5,182 nucleotides of DNA from Actinomycetes bacterium (lineage in GTDB: Bacteria; Actinomycetota; CALGFH01). Both the position numbers and the translations under genes were made by a program. Positions 1-4,878 of this stretch are shown piece after piece (within the stretch, counting starts at the first letter, position 1; each line of letters starts with the position of its first letter). The stretch is from contig JASLBL010000159.1 of NCBI GenBank assembly GCA_030146615.1, positions 1-5,182 on the forward strand. Reading direction: 5' to 3'. The notes beneath the pieces were generated by a model. That model made no database searches, was not told where the DNA came from, and saw only the letters and a list, made by a program, of their open reading frames with translations.

Positions 1-100
1 GCCGCGGCTCAAGCCGACAGGTCGCTTGCAAGGCACCAAGCCACTGGGGGGAGGGGTCAGGCTCTCACTGCGGCCACCAGCGAGATGATCATCACAGTGG

Positions 101-554
101 GGGGACCACGTGGGCGCAAATCCAGTCGATCGTGGCAAGCCCGGGAGCCAAGCTTCACCTGGTCTGCGACGGCAGTGGGCTGCCACTGACCGCTGCGGTG
201 ACCGCCGCCAACACCGGCGACACCACCATGTTCCAGGCGGTCCTTGACGACGTCCCGCCGATCCGCACGCCCGCCGGGCAGCGGCGGCGCCGGCCCGGCA
301 AGGTCCATGCCGATAAGGGATACGACAGCCACGCCAACCGTACCTACCTGCGACGGCGTGGGATCAGCGCACGGATCGCCCGCCGTGGGATCGAGTCGTC
401 GACCAGGTTGGGACGGCATCGCTGGCGGGTCGAGCGCTCGCTCTCATGGTTAAGCTGCTTCAGGCGGCTGCAGGTCCGTTGGGATCGAGATTCGGGGCGG
501 TGGTTCGCGTTGGTGCTGCTGGCGTGTGCCCTGGTTTGCTTCAGGCGGCTCTAG
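101..554 (+). pseudogene. IS5-family transposase remnant (5'-truncated, frameshifted)
   Basis: This is the C-terminal part of a DDE transposase (DDE_Tnp_1 / IS5 type), the enzyme that cuts and joins insertion-sequence ends. An open frame runs from GTG 132 to TAG 552-554 (140 aa). It shows HADKGYD (Asp61, expected second catalytic Asp) and RHRWRVERSLSWL (Glu101, expected catalytic Glu), then the family-like tail WFALVLLACALVCFRRL. Just upstream, the adjoining frame (111-148) reads GANPVDRGKPGS, which in this family continues directly into KLHLVCD. Here one surplus C at 148/149 separates the two, so the GTG at 132 is probably not a true start. In the upstream frame a TGA lies at 86-88, and no first catalytic Asp is recognisable in 1-100. 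Those first 100 bases resemble nothing I can place. No terminal inverted repeats were identified. I read it as an inactive fossil; a sequencing indel could account for the frameshift but not for the missing N-terminal part. Confidence 0.85.
456..550 (+). repeat. 14-bp direct repeat inside the transposase remnant
   Basis: TGCTTCAGGCGGCT occurs at 456-469 and again at 537-550, 81 bp apart and in the same reading frame. Both copies encode CFRR(L). The first sits in the conserved SWLSCFRRLQVRW segment after the catalytic Glu. The second forms the last codons before the stop. Confidence 0.75.
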
Positions 555-578
555 CAGCCGGCAAGAGGGAACCGATGT

Positions 579-1445
579 CTACTTGGTCCCGGTCACCCAG
601 ACCGCCTGGTTCTCCAGGCGGACACGGCCGCCGGCGGTGGTGAAGGGCGCCCACGCCTCGGTGACCTTGGCCCACACGCGCTCCTGGACCTCGGGTGGTT
701 GGGGGTCGACCAGTGCAGTGATCGGTGGGGCGACCTCGCGCAGCCACCGGGTGGCCAGCTCGGGCGAGCCGGGCTGGTAGATCGCGGTCACGGTGCCGGT
801 TTCCACGTCGGTGAAGCCGGCCGCCTCGACCAGCCCGACCAGCTGGTCGGCGTCGGCGAGCGCGAAGGGGCCCGGGATGCCGGCGGGTGGCGGCGGCAGC
901 CCGAGTTCGGCCCTGATGAGGGGCACGGGCGCGGCGAACTGCACCGTCTGGGGTGGGCCCCAGACGGCCGCGGCCAGGCGCCCGTGCGGCTTGAGGAAGG
1001 AGCGCAACCGGGCCAGCACCCCGGGGACGTCGGGCAGGAACTGCAGGCCTTGGCGGCTCAGCACCGCGTCGAAGCTGGCCTCCTCGAAGGCCAGCTCCTC
1101 GGCGTCGAACTCGAGGAACTCGAGGTTGTCCAGTCCCGCCGCGACCGCACGCTCGCGGCCGAACGCCAGCATCGCCCCCGAGATGTCGGTGCAGACAACA
1201 CGCCCGCCGGGGACGACCGCGCGGGCGGCGGTCAGGCCGGGCTCGCCGTAGCCGGCGGCCACGTCCAGCACCGCGTCCTCCGGGCCGATCCCGGCCAGCT
1301 CGACCAAGGATCGGCTCACCGCTTGCCCGCCGTCGGCGGCCTCCAGCACCTCCAGCCAGGCCCGCCAGCCCGGCGCGGCATCCCGCCACTCGGTTCGGAT
1401 GCTGTCCTTGTACTTGGCCGGGTCGAAGGTGGTGGTCTGCGTCAT
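579..1445 (-). CDS. class I SAM-dependent methyltransferase
   Basis: This is a 288-aa soluble enzyme predicted to move a methyl group from S-adenosylmethionine to an unknown acceptor. The Rossmann-fold motifs appear in order. Motif I, VLDVAAGYGEPGL (about 59-71), is the SAM-binding glycine loop. The acidic strand end VVCTDISGAML (83-93) should contact the ribose. Next come FDAVLSRQGLQFLPD (125-139) and LKPHGRLAAAVWG (about 151-163). The layout is of the UbiE/Methyltransf_11 or _25 kind; residues 164-288 probably form the substrate cap. There is no signal peptide or membrane segment. The frame stays open up to 1523, but the ATG at 1445 is preferred: GAGGGGAAG lies just upstream of it with about 4 nt spacing, and homology-like sequence begins soon after. 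The gene lies 123 bp downstream of the LuxR-type regulator on the same strand, so it may be its co-transcribed partner or target. Its stop is only 24 bp from the end of the transposase remnant. The substrate cannot be predicted. Confidence 0.93.
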   Translation of the reverse strand: MTQTTTFDPAKYKDSIRTEWRDAAPGWRAWLEVLEAADGGQAVSRSLVELAGIGPEDAVLDVAAGYGEPGLTAARAVVPGGRVVCTDISGAMLAFGRERAVAAGLDNLEFLEFDAEELAFEEASFDAVLSRQGLQFLPDVPGVLARLRSFLKPHGRLAAAVWGPPQTVQFAAPVPLIRAELGLPPPPAGIPGPFALADADQLVGLVEAAGFTDVETGTVTAIYQPGSPELATRWLREVAPPITALVDPQPPEVQERVWAKVTEAWAPFTTAGGRVRLENQAVWVTGTK

Positions 1446-1568
1446 CGCGCTTCCCCTCGCGCGTGGGAGCTTGTCGGGAGGACCGTACGGCGCTGGGATG
1501 GGCCCCGGCATCGCCCGGATCAACCAAGTTCGCGAGCAGCGCGCCTGTGGTGGGTTCTGACCATCTGG

Positions 1569-3197
1569 TCAGAGGAGGCCTTGCTGGAGGGCCGAGGAGG
1601 TGGCCGCGGCCCGAGAGGACACGCCCAGCTTGGCGAGGATGTTCTGCATATGCCGGGCGACGGTGTGCTCACTCAGGTGCAGCGCACCAGCGATCTCTCG
1701 GTTCTGCTTGCCGGCCGCGACCAACCGCAATACCTGGACCTCGCGGTCGGTCAGCACCCGCTGCGAAGCGCGTCGCTGCAACATGGCGGCGGCGTGGCGC
1801 GCGTCGGCGGCGGCGCCGAGCCGGTCGAACCCAGCTCGAGCAGCGTCGATCTCAATCCGCCCGCCCTCCTCGTCACCGAGCATCCGCTGGGTCGTGCCGA
1901 TCAACAACCGTGCGGTGGCTTCCTCGTATGGCAGCTGGAGCTCCCGCCAGCCGGTCAGCGCACCGCGGAGCTGCGCCAGCGCGGCCGCTGGACTCCCCGC
2001 GGCGAGCTGCAGCACGCCCTGGGCCATGGACGCGGTCGCACGGACCACCGCGCTGCTGAGGCCATCCGCGATCGTCACCAGCTCGCGGGCGGCGTCGCGC
2101 GCCTGGTCGAGCGCGCCGGCCGCGATCCCGACCTCGACCTGAGCGGCCAGCAGGCGCGCCCGCCCAAAGCGATCCACCGTGGGGGAGGCCAGCGCCGACC
2201 GCAGCGCCGCCGTTGCCGCCTCCACCCGTCCCTGCGCCAGCCGCAGCAACGCCATCCCGGGCTGCGGATCCCACCCCAGCTGCTGGGCCCGCACGAACGC
2301 CTGCTCCGCCCCGGCCAGATCACCACGACGCCGCAGGACCTCACCCACCCCGTAGGACGCCTCGGCTGCGCCCTGCGGCTTGTGGGGCAGCAACTCCTGG
2401 TGGGCGCGCCGCATCTCCGCTTCCGCCTCGTCCCACGCGCCGCGCAACGCGAGCACCTCGCCGCGGTAAATGCGGCACAGGCCCTGGCTGTAGGGGGTGG
2501 TCGCAGGCAGCGCCTCGCACCACACCCTCGCGGCCTCGGTCCACTCACTAGCGCGCCGCAGATCGGCCAGGTCCTTGCAGGCCAGGATCACCGAGCAATA
2601 GACCCAGCCGGTGTACAGGGGCGCCAGCTCGCCGGCCAGGACACAGGTCATGGCGTCGTCGAGCAACTCCAGGCCCTCATCGATCCTGCCTTGGGCGATG
2701 AGGGCGCGACCCTGGATCTGCATGGCTACCGCCGCCAGGTCGGCGTCGCCATGGTCTCGGGCCAGCTGGATGGCGTGCGCGGCACCGTCCACGGCCTGCT
2801 CCAGCGGCCCCTGGTGCAGGTCGAGCTCGGCTTCGGCCATCCGCAGCCAGCCACCCTCAACGCCGTCGGGGTCCCGGTCGAGGTGCTGGAACCCGCGGCG
2901 CAGCCAGCCGACCGCGACCGCGCCCTCACCACGGTAGAAGTGCTCGTGGAACAGCCGCGCCGCCATCCGAGCCGCCCCCCGGTCGTCTCCCGCGTCCCGG
3001 AACCCGGCGTAGGCCCGCTGGCGCGCGGCGATCGACTCGTCGGTCTTGCACAGCCACCAGGCCGCCTCGGCCAGCGCATCCAGCTCGACCGGCGCAAGCC
3101 TGACCGGGTCACGGCCGCTGAGGTCCTCATAGACATGAAGCCAGGGCCCGGTTCGAACAGTCTCTCGGACCCGCTCGGTGTCCGCTCGATGCTCCAC
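1569..3197 (-). CDS. LuxR-family transcriptional regulator with TPR-like repeats
   Basis: This 542-aa cytoplasmic protein is predicted to bind DNA. The C-terminal LuxR/GerE helix-turn-helix starts at about residue 482 with LTDREVQVLRLVAAGK and continues through NREIAGALHLSEHTVARHM to ILAKLGVSSR (about 521-530). Residues about 60-470 are almost all helical and alanine- and leucine-rich. They contain TPR-like pairs such as ALIAQGRIDEGLELLDDAM (165-183) and GEVLRRRGDLAGAEQAFVRA (285-304), probably an array that senses a partner or ligand. There is no Walker A motif, so it is not a full-length MalT/LAL-type ATPase, which is usually about 900 aa. There is no receiver domain either. The GTG start at 3197 follows GGAAGG (3204-3209 on the complement) with 6 nt spacing. 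A TAGGAT at 3216-3221 (complement) could be a -10 box but would leave almost no leader. The methyltransferase follows on the same strand. A 2.7-kb open frame on the opposite strand is judged to be its shadow. Confidence 0.93.
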   Translation of the reverse strand: MEHRADTERVRETVRTGPWLHVYEDLSGRDPVRLAPVELDALAEAAWWLCKTDESIAARQRAYAGFRDAGDDRGAARMAARLFHEHFYRGEGAVAVGWLRRGFQHLDRDPDGVEGGWLRMAEAELDLHQGPLEQAVDGAAHAIQLARDHGDADLAAVAMQIQGRALIAQGRIDEGLELLDDAMTCVLAGELAPLYTGWVYCSVILACKDLADLRRASEWTEAARVWCEALPATTPYSQGLCRIYRGEVLALRGAWDEAEAEMRRAHQELLPHKPQGAAEASYGVGEVLRRRGDLAGAEQAFVRAQQLGWDPQPGMALLRLAQGRVEAATAALRSALASPTVDRFGRARLLAAQVEVGIAAGALDQARDAARELVTIADGLSSAVVRATASMAQGVLQLAAGSPAAALAQLRGALTGWRELQLPYEEATARLLIGTTQRMLGDEEGGRIEIDAARAGFDRLGAAADARHAAAMLQRRASQRVLTDREVQVLRLVAAGKQNREIAGALHLSEHTVARHMQNILAKLGVSSRAAATSSALQQGLL

Positions 3198-3235
3198 GGC
3201 CGACCTTCCGTGATGATCCTAGCGCCGGGAATCGC

Positions 3236-3258
3236 ACGAGGGCCGCCTGTGCCCTCGT
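3236..3258. repeat. 8-bp inverted repeat with 7-nt loop
   Basis: ACGAGGGC (3236-3243) and GCCCTCGT (3251-3258) are perfect reverse complements around a 7-nt loop. The site is 39-61 bp upstream of the LuxR-type gene's GTG and 45 bp past the stop of the 57-aa membrane gene. It could be an operator for the regulator, or a terminator without a U-tract for the upstream leftward transcript. There is no T-run on either side. The repeat itself is certain; its role is inference. Confidence 0.6.
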
Positions 3259-3303
3259 TCGCCGCAAGCACCTCTAATCAGTTCAAGGGAGCGACACGCC
3301 GTC

Positions 3304-3477
3304 TTAAGGCTTGGCGTCGTCGCGTCCGCTGCGACGTCTGCCATACTGCGTCAGCGTCCACGCTAGGCCCGACAAGAGGATGAACACCACGCCGAGGGTT
3401 GACCGTCCGAGGACGAACAGGATCACGGCGACGACGCCGAGCACGGTGGCTGCGATGCTCAGCTGTCTAACGGTCAT
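3304..3477 (-). CDS. small two-helix membrane protein, hypothetical
   Basis: This 57-aa protein has no family I recognise. It begins MTVRQLSIAATVLGVVAV, with hydrophobic segments at about 7-23 and 27-41 separated by the short turn GRST. It ends in a strongly basic, polar tail, QYGRRRSGRDDAKP. A hairpin of two membrane helices with the tail in the cytoplasm fits the positive-inside rule, as does the Arg at position 4. The ATG at 3477 is supported by AAGGTG (3483-3488 on the complement) with 5 nt spacing; the stop TAA is at 3304-3306. Coding is supported by this SD, by clean hydrophobic patterning, and by the G/C-rich third positions typical of its neighbours. The opposite strand has a 68-aa frame (3311-3517) with no comparable patterning. 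The gene lies 70 bp downstream of ssb on the same strand and may be read from the same transcript. Its function is unknown. Confidence 0.72.
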   Translation of the reverse strand: MTVRQLSIAATVLGVVAVILFVLGRSTLGVVFILLSGLAWTLTQYGRRRSGRDDAKP

Positions 3478-3547
3478 GAGGGCACCTTGTCATCTACTTC
3501 GAACTGTCCCACTTTGACCCGCCATCCGTCATCCCTGGTCGAGCTGG

Positions 3548-3883
3548 CTACCGCTCGGGGCTGCGTGTCGCCCTGATCGTCGTCGCCGTCGCCCACCGCA
3601 GCGATGGCCCCAGCTCCTCGGCCACGACCTCCACGACGGAGCGGGCGCTGCCGTCCTCAGCGGTCCAACTCCGCTGCTGGAGCCGGCCCATGACCACCAC
3701 CCGGCTGCCCTTGGCCAGGGACTCCGCCGCGTGCTCGGCCTGGTCCCGCCAGACGATCACGGTGAAGAACGACGGCTCCTGGTCCCGCCGCCCCGACACG
3801 GCCACCCGGAACATGGCCCGGGCGATCCCACTCTCGGTGTGCCGCAGCTCGGGGTTGTCGGTGAGGTTGCCGGCGAAGCTCAT
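3548..3883 (-). CDS. ssb: single-stranded DNA-binding protein, short form
   Basis: This 111-aa OB-fold protein should coat single-stranded DNA during replication, repair or recombination. Family features in order are AGNLTDNPELRHTESGIA (4-21), MFRVAVSGRR (24-33), FFTVIVWRDQAEHAAESLAKG (39-59, split by the core strand and helix), RVVVMGRLQQRSW (61-73) and VVEVVAEELGPSLRWA (83-98). Trp45, Trp73 and Trp97 are candidate bases-stacking residues. The protein ends soon after the OB fold in TTIRATRSPER, so it lacks both the Gly/Pro-rich linker and the acidic DDxPF-type tip that recruits partner proteins in full-length SSB. This recalls the short, secondary SSBs (SsbB-like) of actinobacteria. The ATG at 3883 is chosen because GAGG lies 5 nt upstream and the fold starts at once. 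The frame is open up to a TTG near 3991, so a slightly longer N-terminus cannot be excluded. It is probably not the main replication SSB: the replisomal copy usually has an rpsF/rpsR context, which is absent here. Confidence 0.92.
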   Translation of the reverse strand: MSFAGNLTDNPELRHTESGIARAMFRVAVSGRRDQEPSFFTVIVWRDQAEHAAESLAKGSRVVVMGRLQQRSWTAEDGSARSVVEVVAEELGPSLRWATATTIRATRSPER

Positions 3884-3950
3884 GACTGCCTCGTCATGAC
3901 TCTGCCGGATTGCCTGGCCGGGCGGTCTGCCCTGCCCTTGGAACCGGGGG

Positions 3951-3972
3951 ACGGTGGACACCGTGGCATGCC
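3951..3972. promoter_or_regulatory. palindromic module upstream of ssb
   Basis: ACGGTG-GA-CACCGT (3951-3964) is a perfect 6-bp inverted repeat with a 2-nt centre. It is directly followed by the 8-bp palindrome GGCATGCC (3965-3972). Both parts recur further upstream as GGCATGCC (4092-4099), AG, CACCGT (4102-4107), in reversed order. The near site starts 68 bp upstream of the ssb ATG, a plausible position for an operator. It does not match the mycobacterial-type SOS box (GAAC-N4-GTTC). The binding role is inference. Confidence 0.4.
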
Positions 3973-4134
3973 GAAAGACCACCGGGGGCAAGCAGTGGAG
4001 CCAACGAACTCGGCCCGTTCTGGATCAGACTGCCGAGTGGGCTCGGCTCAGGTGCCGGGTTGGTTGGTGGGGCGCTTGCGGTTGGTGGTCGGGCATGCCA
4101 GCACCGTCCGGCCAGATCCCTCCACCCTGGGCGC

Positions 4135-4178
4135 GGTGGGAGAACGAGGCTCCCACCACGAGGGCCGCGTGTCGGCCC
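4135..4178. terminator. tandem GC-rich stem-loops, possible U-less terminator
   Basis: Two perfect hairpins lie 4 nt apart. GGTGGGAG (4135-4142) pairs with CTCCCACC (4150-4157) over a 7-nt loop. GGGCCG (4162-4167) pairs with CGGCCC (4173-4178) over a 5-nt loop. They sit about 140-180 nt past the stop of the DUF6653-like gene and about 250 nt before ssb, where a transcript end is expected. Neither has a T-run, so this would be the U-less hairpin type reported in actinobacteria. A structured RNA or an operator are alternatives. Confidence 0.42.
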
Positions 4179-4225
4179 GTCCTAGGCTGCTTACGATGCG
4201 CCTTGCTCCATCTGATTCACAGCCC

Positions 4226-4239
4226 CACCACTAGTGGTG
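4226..4239. repeat. perfect 14-bp palindrome with CTAG centre
   Basis: CACCACTAGTGGTG equals its own reverse complement. The flanking bases (C on both sides) do not extend the symmetry. It is 79 bp past the stop of the DUF6653-like gene. As RNA it would make only a 5-bp stem with a 4-nt loop, so a dimeric protein's binding site is more likely than a terminator. Nearby GTTC-GTT-GAAC (4250-4260) is a second small inverted repeat. Confidence 0.5.
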
Positions 4240-4317
4240 CCGCGCAGAAGTTCGTTGAACGTGGGTCATGCTGCCTTCAGGCCGCGCCCCTGGTATCCAG
4301 CGTCAGGATCAGAAGTT

Positions 4318-4722
4318 TCACCGGTCGCCTCGCTCATCGTGGTAGCGGGCCATCAGTTCCCAGTACCAGAGCAGCAACGCCATCATCGTCGCCATGGACA
4401 CTGCGGCCGGTGCGGCACGGCGCTTGCCGGCGGCGATCATCGCGGCAACGCCCGCCACGGACGCGCCCACATTGACGGCCATCGCGGCGTCCATCGGCCG
4501 GTCCTCGATCCACTGCTCCTCGCCGAGCACCGCCCTGGTCGCCCACGCCCGCTCGTGCGCGGGCTTGCCGAACACTATCGGGTTCACCGCCATCCAGACG
4601 CCCACCAGCGCCGCGTCCCGCCAGCTGCGACGCCACACCGGCACCAACACGAGCGGCGCGCTGGCCCACCTGGTCCACGCGCTCCATGGGTTGCAGTGCC
4701 GGGCGAACACTGCCCGTTTCAC
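4318..4722 (-). CDS. DUF6653-like integral membrane protein
   Basis: This 134-aa membrane protein has no known function. Its N-terminus, HCNPWSAWTRWASAPLVL (about 9-26), resembles the NPxSVWTR segment I associate with the uncharacterised DUF6653 family of archaea and actinobacteria. A later NPIVFGKP (47-54) followed by ERAWATRAVLGEEQWI (57-72) also fits that family. Hydrophobic segments lie at about 20-30, 36-51, 78-99 and 103-123, so two hairpins (four passes) are likely. A polar loop, with ERAWATRAVLGE near its middle, joins them, and the tail ARYHDERGDR is charged. The GTG start at 4722 is preceded by GGGGGAG with 6 nt spacing, a strong site; the stop is TGA at 4318-4320. The gene is divergent from the small gene at 4879 across a 126-bp or 156-bp spacer, depending on that gene's start, which may hold both promoters. 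The family assignment is from memory of conserved words, not from a search. Confidence 0.8.
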   Translation of the reverse strand: MKRAVFARHCNPWSAWTRWASAPLVLVPVWRRSWRDAALVGVWMAVNPIVFGKPAHERAWATRAVLGEEQWIEDRPMDAAMAVNVGASVAGVAAMIAAGKRRAAPAAVSMATMMALLLWYWELMARYHDERGDR

Positions 4723-4831
4723 CTGCCGCTCCCCCTTGCCTTCCGCCCCACGGGCGCTAGGGCCTTATTGTAAACCCGGCGTCAATACCCCTTGCAGCCA
4801 GTCCACACCGGCGCCTGGTACCTGCAGCGCG

Positions 4832-4840
4832 TGATAGACT
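4832..4840 (+). promoter_or_regulatory. candidate extended -10 promoter element
   Basis: TGATAGACT matches an extended -10 (TGn followed by TAGACT, of the TAnnnT form common in actinobacteria). No good -35 stands 16-18 bp upstream, which extended -10 promoters can tolerate. Transcription would begin at about 4847-4849. This would give either a leaderless message starting at ATG 4849 or a leader of about 30 nt carrying the SD for ATG 4879. Confidence 0.45.
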
Positions 4841-4857
4841 AGCGGCGCATGCCAACG

Positions 4858-4877
4858 GGAGGTGCGAGGAGGTGCGA
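4858..4877 (+). repeat. tandem 10-bp repeat carrying a duplicated Shine-Dalgarno
   Basis: GGAGGTGCGA is present twice, end to end (4858-4867 and 4868-4877), and is followed by G and then ATG at 4879. Each unit contains a full GGAGGT anti-16S match. The second is 5 nt from the ATG, an ideal distance. The first is 15 nt away, too far for efficient initiation at that ATG, but it could act as a standby site. Confidence 0.8.
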
Positions 4878-4878
4878 G

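Larger units (their letters stand above)
3884..4317. other. 434-bp intergenic region rich in inverted repeats
   Basis: No convincing gene was found on either strand. The rightward frames here (3731-4234, 3910-4185, 3954-4475) have low-complexity translations and no good SD. The best leftward candidates are very short or repetitive (for example 44 codons from about 4159 to 4025). No tRNA-like cloverleaf was seen. The region lies between the 3' end of the DUF6653-like gene and the 5' end of ssb. It should therefore hold the terminator of the former and the promoter of the latter. It contains two palindromic modules (3951-3972 and 4092-4107), a G-rich run (4057-4093), tandem hairpins (4135-4178) and a perfect 14-bp palindrome (4226-4239). 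No clear -35/-10 pair was recognised. Confidence 0.6.

Noticed and set aside
541..1527. A 328-codon leftward frame overlapping the methyltransferase.
   Set aside because: It is a +1/-1 shadow of the methyltransferase with an Arg/Gly-rich, low-complexity translation and no motif I.
3216..3221. TAGGAT (complement) as a -10 box for the LuxR-type gene.
   Set aside because: No -35 partner was found at the right distance, and the start would fall on the SD itself. It is kept only as a remark.
3317..3335. CGTCGC-N7-GCGACG inverted repeat as a regulatory hairpin.
   Set aside because: It lies inside the coding region for the Arg-rich tail of the 57-aa protein and is explained by repeated Arg and Ser codons.
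699..3383. An 894-codon rightward open frame, the longest in the window.
   Set aside because: It lies antisense to the methyltransferase and the LuxR-type regulator, whose motifs are clear. Its translation is rich in Gly, Arg, Gln and Pro with no domain, as expected for a shadow frame in high-GC DNA.
3311..3517. A 68-codon rightward frame.
   Set aside because: It is antisense to the 57-aa membrane gene, with no SD and no hydrophobic patterning.
3880..3895. A five-codon upstream frame (ATG ACG AGG CAG TCA TGA) whose stop overlaps the ssb ATG.
   Set aside because: It has no SD of its own and is short enough to be chance; the overlap alone does not show translational coupling.
4250..4260. GTTC-GTT-GAAC as an SOS (LexA) box.
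   Set aside because: The half-sites have the opposite polarity and the wrong spacing for the actinobacterial GAAC-N4-GTTC box.
3731..4475. Rightward frames of 91-173 codons across the ssb upstream region.
   Set aside because: Their translations are compositionally odd and unlike any family I know, no SD precedes them, and they run across obvious palindromes and into the antisense of the DUF6653-like gene.
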